The notes under the pieces: generated by a model
The model's database searches: none
What the model saw: the letters and a program-made list of their open reading frames with translations, nothing else
Told to the model about the DNA's origin: nothing
Program-made: the position numbers and the translations under genes
Part shown: positions 35,422 to 46,500 of the stretch, piece after piece
Position numbering within the stretch: the first letter of the stretch is position 1
How the letters are laid out: every line of letters begins with the position of its first letter
Assembly (NCBI GenBank): GCA_947579665.1
Contig: OX388341.1
Coordinates: forward strand, 4,154,001-4,218,000
Origin: Sympetrum striolatum
Lineage: Eukaryota; Arthropoda; Insecta; Odonata; Libellulidae
Length of the DNA: 64,000 bases
Direction: 5' to 3'

Positions 35422-36938
35422 TATAGTATAAAGCTATTGATAAGCATTAACTTGAATATGTGTATAGCTAGTTTTTTTTACCACTTCATTGTTTTACGCT
35501 CGCATGGGTAATAAGACAGTAACTGGTCGCAGAGGTCAACACCACCCATGAAGGTATTGTATTGAACCACTATTTCCGGTTTATTCTCTTCTGTTTGGCA
35601 CCTCGATAAATCGGCTACCAAACTCAGAGCTAAGGACATCACGCCTGTCTTTCCACTTGAGAACGCACACACCTTTATTATTACAGCGGTGGATCTCCTC
35701 GCCTTTACTTAACTTTTTATTCAACACTTCGGCGGGATTTCCTTTTCTGTTAGCTCTTAGAGTCCTAGTACAATATGTTTTATTGTCTAGAAGTTCTTCA
35801 GCCAGTTTAAACTATTATAAAAATTATCCATACATACAGAGTGACCGAGTCCCCTTTTCCTCTCCAAAAGTTTATTTACAACCTTGTTTACGTGTCCATG
35901 ACCACCTACCTCACTATCGGCTTTCCCAGAATATACAATAAATTTTAGGACGAGTCCTGATGGCTCCGTGTATAGCTTCAGATCATACCTATGCCGCTTA
36001 TTCTTGAGATATTGGCGGAAAATTAAGCGTCCCCTCCACAATACCATGGACTCGTCCACACACAACTCTTTTCTCGGAGAATAAACGCCATCAACTCTCT
36101 CATGAAAATCATTGATAAGAGGCCGTATCTTATAAAGTCTGTCATTCGGGATCGACTCTCCGTCCTCAGGGTTCCTCGCAAAATGCAAATCTTGCTGTAT
36201 TCCTGAAATCGATCCCGAGACATAAAATTGCTAAAACATTTAAGATTGAATAGCCTCCCTCTCCTCCTGTAGTCGTGTAATCTATTCAGACGAATTGTCC
36301 CCATATGGAAAAGGAGGCCGAAGAAAATTTGGACTTGCTTCACCGTCAGCTCTTTCCACTGAGTGATCCTTGCACGCGGGGAGGGATTACGAAAGAAAAT
36401 TTCCTCAGCCTGGGCGTTCGTCTCCTTCACAATAAGATTGTAAAAGGAGTGCGTGGCAAACAGATTGAAGAAGTCCTTCGGTGCCTTTCCATCTGGGGCC
36501 TGTTTTAATCCCTGAGAGCCGGCGAAAACAAAAGCCTCTGCCTGGGGTCGTTCGGCCGCCCACGAAAAATCCTCGGTAGCGGTACTGCTCTGAGGGGGTA
36601 TAGGGGATGGAATGGGAGTGGAACTGAGAAATAGTGGAGTTTCGCTTTCCTCAAAGCTTTTCCTTGATTCGGATCACTCCAATCCCAATCTGATCCCGAA
36701 TCCTCGGTCAGGAAGGACTCGAGCATCGCTCACCCAAATCACCAATCTCTTTCCCAGTGTCTCCTTTATGTCTCTTGATGGAGGTACCTATAATAATCAG
36801 GACCATCCATAATGATATAAAAACGCTAAACAGACGAGTAATTGTATAAAATATCGAAGAAATCAAGAATAACTTACCCGAAGTAGATGGAACAGGTTCA
36901 CTCTCATCCTTCGTCTTTCCACTCCGCTCGATACTCAT

Positions 36939-38907
36939 TTTTACACTAAAATAAAATTAAAACTCCACATTATTATTATTATCTTTGGTTTTAACACAGT
37001 AATTTGCAGTATATTATTAATGAGAATTGTTATAATTTGCATTTAATACTAAATACTCTATGCTATACTATTATCAGCTGAAATTATCATCGTCGACTCA
37101 AAACAAGAAAATAAAGTATCCCAGTAACACACACATACATTGGTGCTAAATTATAATTAATTAAAAGTATTTGAATTCACATTTGAAAATACGGCTTGAC
37201 TTAATCAATGCTAATATCCAATGCGAAATCTCATGTTTTAGTAATTTTAAATTATTCTGCTATTAAATCGTCGAAAAAGAGGAATACTTAAGGTCATCGA
37301 AAATAGAAGTACAGTAAGCGCCATTTAAGATGCCCATCCGCTAAAAATATCTTTATTTATTTAAAAGCGCTCGATCATTATTAAAAAGCGCTACGGTTTC
37401 CCAAATTTTGCCGGTAAAATAAAGGGAACTGCAAACGGTACAATATAGGCTACTCCGTCGTTTGTCGCTTCCTTCCAAACTAACTGTTTCAGAATCACAT
37501 CTACAAAAAACTTAAGCATATTTAACTATATTCATCTCATAAATATTGCAGTTCGTTTCCACTTACCAAGATGAAGATTCTTTCTGGAAGCCATGACCTT
37601 GCAGTCCATATTATACATGGAGATATTCCTACAGTTCTGTTTCCAAGTTTCGGGCATCGCCTTAGATACCCATAAGATTTCGAGTTGGGTTTCTGGGGAC
37701 ACCTCTGATAACAAGAGGCAATCTAAGAAAACCCTACGTTCACCCCACAGAACTGACAGAGAGAACTAATGTGGTTGATAGAGTAAGCAAGAAGGGATAG
37801 AGCATCCCTATCTCTAACTAAGATGAAATCCAGTGAAGCATTCTAAGGGGAAGGTCAAGCTATGGAAGAAAGCGTGGGTGTTCGAAAATATAAGATGGAG
37901 TGAAAATTCGAAACACGAATCTGCCCAAACATTCTTCTCGCATTAGAGATTTATACAATAACGAAATTTACTGCTGAGAAATAGTTAATGCGTTTCAAGC
38001 AAGTACGATGAGAAGACCGATGAGGAAGCTGGATTTTCATTCTTTAGGGGGATAAAAAACGAGGGTAGAATATTCTAAGACTACAATTTTTCCAGATCCA
38101 GATTTTTTTCAGAATTTGGAAATCAATTCGTTCATTTGGTCATATTCGCCCGAAACGCGGTCTTGCAAGAACGTAGACCGGAGCGAAAATAGAAATCAAC
38201 ACAGGGGATTAATTAATATAATGAACGATTTAATAATGAGAAATAGTGAATATATTCCAAACATTCAGTACGTTGAAAAACCCACTGAAAGAGTTTTATA
38301 TTCTTTGGTTGGTGAGTGAACGAGGGTAAAATATTTTAAGACGACCACATTTCCCTCGGATTTTCGGAAACCATTTCCATCAATTTATTCTATCATTGAC
38401 CATTTATTTAGTGTATCGCTCGGGGCATAAAATACTCTTTATTGAGCTATATGATGGAAGTACGTAGGTCTCCATACTACTGAAATTTTCCCAGCAACCT
38501 GAATCCTTTATATGGTGCCGTTCATACTAAAACTCTGGTATTAATGCTGTGATGGAGGAAAACTTGTTCGACCCTTGTAAATTATTTCGCTCGTGGAATG
38601 CACAGCGTGAGAGATGTGCTACTGGGACTGCTGTATTGAGTTCACTGCCAAAAGTCTTAAACTGTTGCCCAAGATTAAAGGAAATCTACACGTAGTATTT
38701 TACCCTTTGGTTTTCACCCGGTTCAGTCAGCATTAGTTATGTATTTTGCTCCTTTCAGATCTATTGCTTATTTTTTAGGTCACGTCCTGCTGAATTTCGT
38801 ATGAATAAATCGGCTCCCGGCTTCATTAAGGCTATTTGGTTTTTATTAAAAACACCACTGACAGCAATGTTAATAAAGTGAGTCAAGATATACCTTATGC
38901 TGTCAAA
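36939..38907. other. Intergenic with a diverged tandem duplication
   Basis: No gene is recognised. A segment around 38050 (AACGAGGGTAGAATATTC) recurs about 261 bp later near 38311 (AACGAGGGTAAAATATTT), with flanking similarity over roughly 200 bp, so this is an old two-copy tandem repeat. The rest is featureless AT-rich DNA up to the inverted arm of the Penelope-like element. Confidence 0.4.
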
Positions 38908-38922
38908 GAAAAATACAGACGG

Positions 38923-38965
38923 TCTTGACGAACGTTTCGCTACTGCGTGTAGCATCTTCAGAAGA
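38923..38965 (-). ncRNA. Hammerhead-like ribozyme, left arm copy
   Basis: Identical in sequence to the fold at 40873-40915 but on the minus strand. See that entry for the base-pairing. Confidence 0.5.
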
Positions 38966-39026
38966 AAAATCGAGACTGAAATTAACTGGAAACAGCGAGC
39001 AGAAGGAGAAAAAACAAAAGAAGTCG

Positions 39027-39383
39027 CTAAGCGAGATCAACGAGGCTGAACAAGGATCTGTCGAAATCAGTATAAAAATTCATGAGGTGTTCGCGATTTT
39101 TATAAATAAATAAATTCTCCCAAGCGTCTAAACCTGAATTAGCAATGTGAACAAGGCTCAGATTATCTGCGTTAATGTTGTGTGCAAAGTCAAACATATG
39201 TTTTGCAACAGCCGAATTAGAAAATCTCCCAGATCTGAAGTGGGCTATGTGTTCTTTGAACCTAATAATAGTTCTTCTTTTTGTTTGGCCGATATACTTT
39301 AGATCGCAATCTGGGCATGATATACAGTAGATGCCAGAATTATGAAGCAGTTCAGTCTTGTCCTTAGTTGAACCTAGCAATTT
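39027..39383 (-). pseudogene. GIY-YIG endonuclease fragment, inverted copy
   Basis: An open frame of about 117 codons containing SGIYCISCPDCDLKYIGQT and then RFKEHIAHFRSG. This is the Penelope-type GIY-YIG nuclease with the CxxC insertion between GIY and YIG. It runs through to KHMFDFAHNINADN and ends SLFSLVDLA. In this copy the frame is intact downstream of KHMF, while the plus-strand copy has lost two bases at that place. The upstream in-frame TAA separating it from the reverse transcriptase is also present here. Confidence 0.8.
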
Positions 39384-39448
39384 TTAAAAATTAATATCGT
39401 TATAATAACATTCTTTTAGATTGTGATGGTTAAAAATTGTGAGGAGGA

Positions 39449-39544
39449 CAATTCACTATTGAATGATTGAATAAAAAAGGTAGGTTATTGAATAATAATT
39501 TTAATAACCTACCTTTTTCATTCGATCATTCAATAGTGAATTGT
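39449..39544. repeat. 42-bp inverted repeat at the RT 5' border
   Basis: CAATTCACTATTGAATGATT at 39449 and onward is the inverse of the stretch ending AATCATT...GAATTG at about 39543, with two or three mismatches and a loop of about 14 nt. It continues the inverted arm: the inverted copy contains a short piece of the RT 5' region fused to the endonuclease end, with the RT body deleted. Confidence 0.8.
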
Positions 39545-40456
39545 TTTGATTTTGCCAACAGGATTCCCAAAATTGAATTAAAAGACTCTGATCTTTTAGT
39601 TTCTTTTGATGTTTGCAGTTTATTTCCCAGTGTTCCCGTTGATGATACTCTAAATATTTTACATACTTGTCTTACTGATTTTGGTTTTTCTGATGTGATT
39701 ATTGCTGAGTATCTTTCACTTACTAGAATTTGTATGTACCAGAATTGCCTCCAGTTTAATAACAAATATTATACACAAACTTTTGGTACAGCTATGGGAA
39801 ATCCCCTTTCTCCCTTCTTTGCTAATATTTTTATGAACCATTTTGAAAATTTATGTAAACAAACCTTTGACTACTTTCCTAATGTTTGGTTAAGATACGT
39901 GGATGATGTTTTTGCTGTTTTTGACACCTCTATTATGGGCATAATTTCCTTCTTATCAAAACTGAATAGCTTGTTCCCTTCAATCAAATTTACATTTGAA
40001 GTTGAACAGAACAATTGTTTACCCTTCCTTGATGTAATGGTCTCTAGAGTCTCTAACCGCCTACATTTCGATTTTTATCGAAAGCCTACTTCGTCAAATA
40101 ATTTTATTCCTAATTCGTCGTTCCATCCTTTAGCCCACAGACACGCAGCTTTTCATCATCTTGTTCACAGACTTATAAACCTACCTTTAGATATCACTGG
40201 TTATAATAAAGAATTAAATTTCATTAAAAATACTGCAGACATGCTAGGTTACGATTCTTCATTAATTAATACTTTAGTTAGGAGACATAAATTTAAAAAA
40301 TTGATTGGTCAATGCTCTACTCTTTCTCAAACTCCTGATACTTTACGTTCAAAATTTATTGAAATACCGCATTTCCCATCATTAACTAAAGGTCTCCTCA
40401 CAATTTTTAAACATCACAATCTAAAAGAATGTTATTATAACGATATTAATTTTTAA
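39503..40456 (+). pseudogene. Penelope-like reverse transcriptase, 5' truncated
   Basis: About 315 codons of RT. The fingers/palm motif LLVSFDVCSLFPSVPVD carries the first catalytic Asp. GTAMGNPLSPFFANIFM is the Penelope-type motif B. WLRYVDDVFAVF carries the YVDD catalytic pair. CLPFLDVMVSR and FYRKPTSSNNFIP follow, as in telomerase-related Penelope RTs. The N-terminus is missing: the open frame reaches back into the flanking inverted repeat (about 39467) with no ATG. It stops at TAA 40454-40456, and the endonuclease follows in the same frame after this single stop. The catalytic core looks intact. Confidence 0.85.
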
Positions 40457-40811
40457 AAATTGCTAGGTTCAACTAAGGACAAGACTGAACTGCTTCATAA
40501 TTCTGGCATCTACTGTATCTCATGCCCAGATTGCGATCTAAAGTATATCGGCCAAACAAAAAGAAGAACTATTATTAGGTTCAAAGAACTCATAGCCCAC
40601 TTCAGATCTGGGAGATTTTCTAATTCGGCTGTTGCAAAACATGTTTGACTTTGCACACAACATTAACGCAGATAATCTGAGCCTTGTTCACATTGCTAAT
40701 TCAGGTTTAGACGCTTGGGAGAATTTATTTATTTATAAAAATCGCGAACACCTCATGAATTTTGATACTGATTTCGACAGATCCTTGTTCAGCCTCGTTG
40801 ATCTCGCTTAG
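40457..40811 (+). pseudogene. Penelope-like GIY-YIG endonuclease
   Basis: In frame with the RT after one TAA. It reads KLLGSTKDKTELLHNSGIY, then CISCPDCDLKYIGQTKRRT and RFKELIAHF. A two-base loss in AAACATGTTTG (the inverted copy has AAACATATGTTTG) shifts the frame at KHV and ends it at about 40648. The remainder (FDFAHNINADN to SLVDLA, stop 40809-40811) continues in another frame. Known role of the family: nicks target DNA to prime reverse transcription. Differences from the inverted copy include Leu for His in FKEHIAHF and Asp for Tyr in NFYTDFD. Confidence 0.8.
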
Positions 40812-40872
40812 CGACTTCTTTTGTTTTTTCTCCTTCTGCTCGCTGTTTCCAGTTAATTTCAGTCTCGATTTT

Positions 40873-40915
40873 TCTTCTGAAGATGCTACACGCAGTAGCG
40901 AAACGTTCGTCAAGA
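40873..40915 (+). ncRNA. Hammerhead-like ribozyme at Penelope 3' end
   Basis: Order of elements: TCTT (stem I 5'), CTGAAGA (matches the CUGANGA core), an unpaired T, GCTAC, loop ACGCA, GTAGC (stem II, 5 bp), GAAA core, CG, TT, CG closing a very short stem III (ACG with CGT), cleavage-type triplet GTC at 40909-40911, then AAGA pairing with TCTT (stem I). Penelope-like elements are known to carry hammerhead motifs with minimal stem III. The extra T between core and stem II is a departure from consensus. Activity is inferred, not shown. Confidence 0.55.
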
Positions 40916-40929
40916 CCGTCTGTATTTTT

Positions 40930-41062
40930 ACTTTCTCCATATACGAAGTATAGAGAAAGTATTGTTTTCATGAAAAAATCGACTTCGAGATTTCAACGGA
41001 AATACATGTTTTGGGGTCCCTAGAACACGTTTTGACCATTTTCGGAATGATGTCTGTGGTTA

Positions 41063-41097
<35 letters not shown>

Positions 41098-41945
41098 GTG
41101 TGTGTGATAGTGGGCGCTCTAACGTGAAAACTATTAGTCGTATCAATACCAAAATTTATATATAGTACTGTGGTGTGTGCTGTCAGAGTTGATTAGCTTT
41201 TGGAGTAAATCGGTAAACCGGAAGTCGAGCTTCATTCATCAAAGCTCATTTCCGGTTTTCAAAATATCTCCATAAATATGATATATAGGTATATTGTATA
41301 CAATATAAAAGTTTTAGATAATGTTAGTTACTATAACTTTTGCATTTAATATATTTTTGTATCACCGGTTGATTACGATATATTCATGAAATACTGATAA
41401 ACCGGAAGTATCTGATTATGTACTTTGTGGGCGCTCTTACATGAAAACTATTAGTCGGATCAACACCAAATTTCATATGTAGTATTTTGGGTTGTGTTGT
41501 TAGAGTTGATTAGTTTTTGGGGTAAATCGGTTAACCGGAAGTCGAGCTTCATTCATCAAAGCTCATTTCCGGTTTTCAAAATATCTCCATGAATATTATA
41601 TTTAGGTATAAACTATTCATTATAAAAGTTTTATAAAATATAATTTACTATAAATTTTGTATGAAAACATATTTTTGTATCACTGATTGTGTAGGAGTTA
41701 TTTGTGAAATACTGATAAACCGGAAGTTGCTGATTATGTACGTTGTGGGCGCTTTGTGAGCTGGGGCGAAAGGCCATTTCATCGTTTTTCATCGAACATG
41801 TCCCGAAAAACATTATTTATAGTGTTTGTGACGTAAAAGATAATATGATATAAATTAAACACTCATCTTCCAAGTTTAGATGGAATATAGAGTTCGAAAT
41901 TACTGTCGTAGATAAATATTTACATCTTATATATATGGAGAAAGT
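40930..41945. mobile_element. MITE-like element with 14-bp inverted termini
   Basis: ACTTTCTCCATATA at 40930-40943 is the inverse of TATATGGAGAAAGT at 41932-41945. Between them are a (GT)n tract at about 41062-41106 and two copies of a roughly 322-bp repeat (GTGGGCGCTCTAACGTGAAA at 41107, GTGGGCGCTCTTACATGAAA at 41429) plus a partial third from about 41746. Each copy includes AACCGGAAGTCGAGCTTCAT. It has no coding capacity. It directly abuts the Penelope-like 3' end, so one inserted at the border of the other. Confidence 0.6.
41062..41106 (+). repeat. (GT)n microsatellite
   Basis: Alternating GT of about 45 bp, interrupted by two TA steps, inside the MITE-like element. Confidence 0.95.
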
Positions 41946-43640
41946 CATGTGCTGGCCACATCAGATTTTTCTTTGATAGAATAAGGTTTATCTTGATTCA
42001 CTTTATTATTTGGTTTTAGTTAGAATTTAGAGCCATTCCTTCCAAAGATTTGTTCTGTCATTAGAAATAAATTAGCTTTCAGTTTCCAGCTCTAGGTAAA
42101 CGTTACTCGAACTTTCAAATCAAACTAGAAACTCTCCGGAAACCTAAACAGTAAAAAACGAAATCCATCAACGGAGTAATCTTAACCACAACTGAATATA
42201 TATCCGGTTTCTATAGCAAAGATTACGTCGAAATCACATGTAATATCCCTCGTATCATTCATTATCATTCCTTCCTAACTTTTCGTTTCGTCCTGTTCTG
42301 GTATTCGGTTACTTTATTTATTTATTATTATATATACGCTCCAAGTAGAATTTCTTCTGGTGGCAGCCCCAACCGTTGTCTGAGAACAACGTTAATCAAA
42401 CGAATGTTCCAATATTAACACACAGTTAAACATAAACAGTATTCAAACAGATGTCTCCCCCAATCAAAATATAAACACGAAAACCAAATTTCACAGGGTT
42501 ACTTTCCAGGCTAAAATATCACTTTATCGTTTTCACATCGTCACGTTTAAAATTACGTAAATAATAGCAAACAACTGCATTCTATCCACTTGATTACATA
42601 AATTAAAGCATTTACGTTTATGTTTATTTATATTTTTCTCGATTAATTCGATATTGAAACGACTACCGTAATTTTCCATGAATAGTACGCATATTTTTCC
42701 ACGAAAAAACGTCAAAAAAGTAGGGTGCGTATGGTTACAAACATCATCTCTTTATTCGGTCTTTAGATGACATTTGAAATAAATAACTCAACATACATAT
42801 ATTTATTCTGATTTTATTCTGAAAATAATACTGCTGCATATTATTAAAATTATTAAATTAAATCAAAAATTCAGAGAGGAAGAACCTTTTACTGATAGAT
42901 CGTCACATTGAGAAATCAAAGGTAAGAGCAAAGCCATCCATTAGCAGCATTCCATTCTTGCGCGGTGATCGGAAGGGGGGCTGAACGGTCCTGCAGATGA
43001 CCATACGCGAATAATAGCGTAGAATTCCATTCTCTAAAAGCCAAATGCATATTATACATGGTGATAAGAAAATTCTCACACTCCTAAATCCCTATTAATC
43101 GCCATCTCCTTCATTTCTTTACAGTTAACCCCACCTCTTATGTCATCCTTTTGTCTTCCCCTGAATTCAATTACAGTCTTCACCAATCCCTCTCTCCTAA
43201 ATATTTGACCTGACCCACGAGTTATTAACTTGGTAAAACTGAACTGACTAAAAATCTAAACTTGTATATTAAACATAATGCATTATCACCTAAATATCTG
43301 CTTTATTTAATTTTACGACATATATAATGCACTGCAGAAATATACTGGGAAGGGATAAACAGTAAATACAATACTCGTTGAACCTTAAATGTTGCTCCTG
43401 GGGTGAGAGACAGCTGAAGTATATTATCCCTAAATTGCTCAATAAATATTGTACCCAGAGTGATGCACATTGTTCTATCAGTGTAAGAAACATTGAAAGG
43501 GTTCTAAAATATCTTTTGTTGAGAAATATACTGTTGGAATGGTGATTCTTTATTGTTATATGGAGGTGGTTTATAATACCATTGTAATAGTTTAGTGGAT
43601 ATATGTTTTTTATGGAGCTGTTTTGTTCGCTCAACTTATG
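41946..43640. other. Intergenic, no supported gene
   Basis: AT-rich. The longest frame (114 codons, minus strand, 43290-43634) begins MSEQNSSIKNI and is low in complexity with several hydrophobic stretches. I recognise no domain and consider it chance. Confidence 0.3.
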
Positions 43641-44090
43641 ATTCTTTTTCTCCTATTGATTTGTAATTTTGGGTTCCGTTCCGATAGGCTTTGCCCGATG
43701 GAACTTTAATGTTCTCTTTGGGTAAATAAATAATAAAGATATCGCGCGATGAGCTGTCGCCCGGTGAGTTGTCAGAGCGCATACATTGCCGAAAGAGTCC
43801 TATGGAATGGAATATAGATTAGGAGTGGAGGAAGACGGGCTTTTTAAATTCAATGCGTGAGTTGAAAGAGGGTGCAAAGACGCGAGCTATTTTAGGCCAC
43901 TCAAAGAAAGGTGTGAGGACACTCAAGGAAGTTAGATGTCACTTGGGCGATGGGGTGTTCAACCTGAGGCTGCGAGGCGTCGATAAGAGGCAGTTAACCG
44001 TAGGGGAGGGTGTGCACGCACACCTCGCAAGGTGCTTCCTCGGACAGACCCAAGATATAGTAGGAAGCCAAGTTGAATGCCTTTATCTTT
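43640..44090. other. Putative retroelement tail and GC-richer segment
   Basis: GATGGAACTTTAATGTTCTC followed by GGGTAAATAAATAATAA near 43735 looks like a LINE or SINE 3' tail. Beyond it, 43740-44090 is GC-richer with an open frame on each strand (79 and 75 codons) and no recognisable domain. Confidence 0.3.
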
Positions 44091-44559
44091 AGGAGAGGAG
44101 GAAAGTGAGCCCAGGGCTATGCCTAGCATTAAAACGCAAGATTGTGTTGGGTCTTCTTCAGATAGGTAACGCAATGGCCTTTGCAAGTAAGAGAATGCTC
44201 AAAGTGATTTCGTTGCAATTACATACAAGGAATCAGTACAAGCGGTTTTACAGAAAGAGGAGACTAAAGATCGAAATCGCTTATAAAGTTGGAGGACTTT
44301 AGAATTTACGACCTCAAAGTTGGCTGCAAACAAATTGAAATGGTGCTAGCTACAAATTAAGACCTGCCTTAGGTGAAATAGCGTCGCCCTACTGTTTTTT
44401 TTGTGAGAATAAAATTATGGTCGACGGTTAAACCTAGTGTGTGTATTCGACTGAGTTGGTTAAGAATTAATTACATCTTTCTGACAGAAAACAGCTGATT
44501 TTCACGAAAGAAATTTTCTATACTAGAATCTGAAAATCTCCAGTCCAGAGAGAGAGTGC

Positions 44560-45185
44560 GAGAGGTCGGTGAGGTATGTTTTAGCACAGCGTACGAACAA
44601 AAAGAGGGCGAACGATAAAAAGGCGACTGAGCAACTCGCAAATTATTCCGCAACAGTATGCTTTAACAGAAGAATGTATGTATGGTGTTCAACAATGTGT
44701 TTGGACGTCAAGCTTTGTTTATATCCTCACAATTTCACCAAATTTTCGTTTATTTTAATCGAAATTCTCTCAAATTCAGAGAGAATACAATGTTCCATGA
44801 TTAAGAAATCTTCGTTTGATTTCCGTTCTTTTAGTGCTTGTTTAGACTTTTATAGGTATTTGCTTCTAATTTGGTTCTGCAAATGAAGTGAAGACTGAAA
44901 CGAGAAAGTGAAGTTTACGTGTAAATGTTATGGGAATGGTTTGACCCATCTGGAGTTGAACCTGGACCTCAGGGACATACAGGAGCCTATTATCTTCATT
45001 AATTCGACTTTAAATATTTCCCCTATTTTTGGAGCTGTGCGTCGTTTGGCTCTCGAGTTATTCATAACTTCAGATCGAACACAATATCACACGACTGACA
45101 TTGAAATCCTCGTTTGATTTCCATTAACTTAATTCTTGTTTGGACTTCTAAAGACGTTTGTTTCTAATTTAAGTTTGCAAAATAA
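44560..45185. repeat. Diverged direct duplication, period about 295 bp
   Basis: AAATCTTCGTTTGATTTCCG near 44809 recurs as AAATCCTCGTTTGATTTCCA near 45103, with similarity continuing through TGTTTAGACTT / TGTTTGGACTT. It is an old two-copy tandem repeat with no coding signal I trust. Confidence 0.45.
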
Positions 45186-45337
45186 ATAAATACTGCGTAA
45201 ACGAATATGAGCTTTGCATGCAGTAGTTCAGTGATATCACACACCAATTAGTCTTGCCGAAGATTTTTGACCAAAATCATAATATTGGGATTATAATTTG
45301 TTATATTAAAAGGTATAGCGATTGAATATATACCGTA

Positions 45338-45375
45338 TATGCCGGCGTATAAGTCGACGTTTGAAGCCTAAAAAT
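45338..45375. repeat. Possible DNA-transposon terminus
   Basis: CGTATATGCCGGCGTATAAG followed by TCGACG resembles a terminal motif seen repeatedly at ends of some eukaryotic DNA transposons. No partner terminus is seen nearby, so this is a weak call from memory of the motif. Confidence 0.2.
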
Positions 45376-45599
45376 CTTGTGTATTAGGAATCTTAATGGT
45401 TTGGATATTTTTTGATTAACTTAAATGCTCAATATCCTCGTAATATTACGTTTTTTGTTCGTATTATTAATATAAATTACGTGACGGCTACCTTTTCTAT
45501 TTTTCGTATCGATATTAATTTTTAAATACACAAACGAATTTATTATTTTAGCAGGATTTTTAATTATTTGAGTTGATTAAACATTAGTGTAGTTACAAA

Positions 45600-46500
45600 A
45601 TCTTCTGGTTCCGTGTGTTTCGAATTTTCGCACGTGAGCGTTCTGTTTTTCAGTTGGTCCATTCAAAACATTCAACGCCATCACCTCCTTTTCTTCCTTG
45701 TAAGTTTATCCGTTAAATGGGCCAACCACTTATGTCTTTGTCTTCTGTTTTTCACCTTCAATTCCATCCTCAGCTTTTACCAATCTGTCTCCTCAATATC
45801 TGGGCATTTTCTTAATCTCTTCAATTAAAACCCAACCATGTACAGCACCTCCGTCTTTCAACCCAACTTACTTTTTCCATTCTACGCCAAACCCACATTT
45901 CCGGAGGCCTCCAAACGTTTGACTTCTTCCTTTCAGAACGTCCACTATTCATACCGATAAAGTAGCACACTCCAATAAGGAATTCATCTATTATTTTTCT
46001 TTACCAAGATTTCACCAATTCATTTCTCTTCATGAAAACTTCCTTGGTCAATTATTTTACTAACCTCTTCCTTGCATCTTCCAAAAAAAGAGTGCTTCCA
46101 ATGTTAGAGAATTCATCCACCTGCTCTAGTTTTTCCCCATCTACCCTAATCTAAGTTAACTTATCTTTCTTTCCCTTAGTGAGCAACAGAACTTTACTTA
46201 CGTTAATTTTCACTCAAACTCCCTTGCTTTATCGTTAGGAGCACTTACTGATGTTTGCAAGCCCTTTACGGAATCCCACACAATAGCTTCATCGTCTGCA
46301 TACCTCACAGACCTCGTCTATTTCTTCCCAGGCTTCTTTCACCATTTCCTTTGCATATATATAATAAAGTGACATGGGACACCCTTGTCTAACCACCCTT
46401 CCCAATTCTGCCGTATCTTTCCAGTCCAACCATATTTTCTTTAATATCTCCTTTAGTTTAAGACAATTTTTATCTTGCTTAACCTTCTATAATTTAACTT
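45600..46500 (-). pseudogene. Decayed non-LTR (RTE/CR1-like) reverse transcriptase
   Basis: Read on the minus strand: RQGCPMSLYYIYAKEMVKEA (motif B region), then after a frameshift RYADDEAIVWDSVKGLQ (YADD catalytic motif at 46291-46302), then KINVSK-like words, GEKLEQVDEFSNIGSTL, and a C-terminal part resembling LYRYE.WTF and WSVLLYR. The order and spacing match the palm, thumb and C-terminal region of endonuclease-type LINE proteins. It is interrupted by several stops and shifts, so it is dead. The 5' half is absent. Confidence 0.65.

Larger units (their letters stand above)
34302..36938 (-). pseudogene. piggyBac-like transposase, split and frameshifted
   Basis: Starts at ATG 36938 (MSIERSGKTKDESEPVPSTS), followed by a possible intron with a strong donor (GGTAAGT near 36877) and acceptor TTATTATAG near 36784. 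The DDD residues are visible: first Asp in CVDESMVLWRGR (about 36055), second in SVCMDNFYNS (about 35827), third in MGGVDLCDQLL (about 35540). It has several frameshifts and KTMKW is followed by a stop. The C-terminal zinc finger (KRCRVCYSKGID, YPECPDEPGL, then CFVEYHKNM in another frame) lies beyond an inserted T-arm repeat at about 34575-35425. Function in life was cut-and-paste transposition at TTAA. This copy is dead. Confidence 0.85.
38908..39448 (-). repeat. Inverted 3' arm of Penelope-like element
   Basis: About 540 bp that are the reverse complement, at roughly 99% identity by eye, of 40394-40930. It contains a GIY-YIG endonuclease frame and the terminal ribozyme-like fold in opposite orientation to the main copy. 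Such inverted or tandem partial copies are characteristic of Penelope-like retroelements and form part of their pseudo-LTR organisation. Confidence 0.85.

Noticed and set aside
39467..39502. Start codon of the Penelope RT at 39467
   Set aside because: The codon there is TTG and lies inside the inverted-repeat hairpin created by rearrangement. The RT is 5' truncated and no ATG in a good context is present.
43290..43634. 114-codon minus-strand frame as a gene
   Set aside because: Low-complexity composition, no domain, and no conservation cue. Frames of this length arise by chance in 64 kb.
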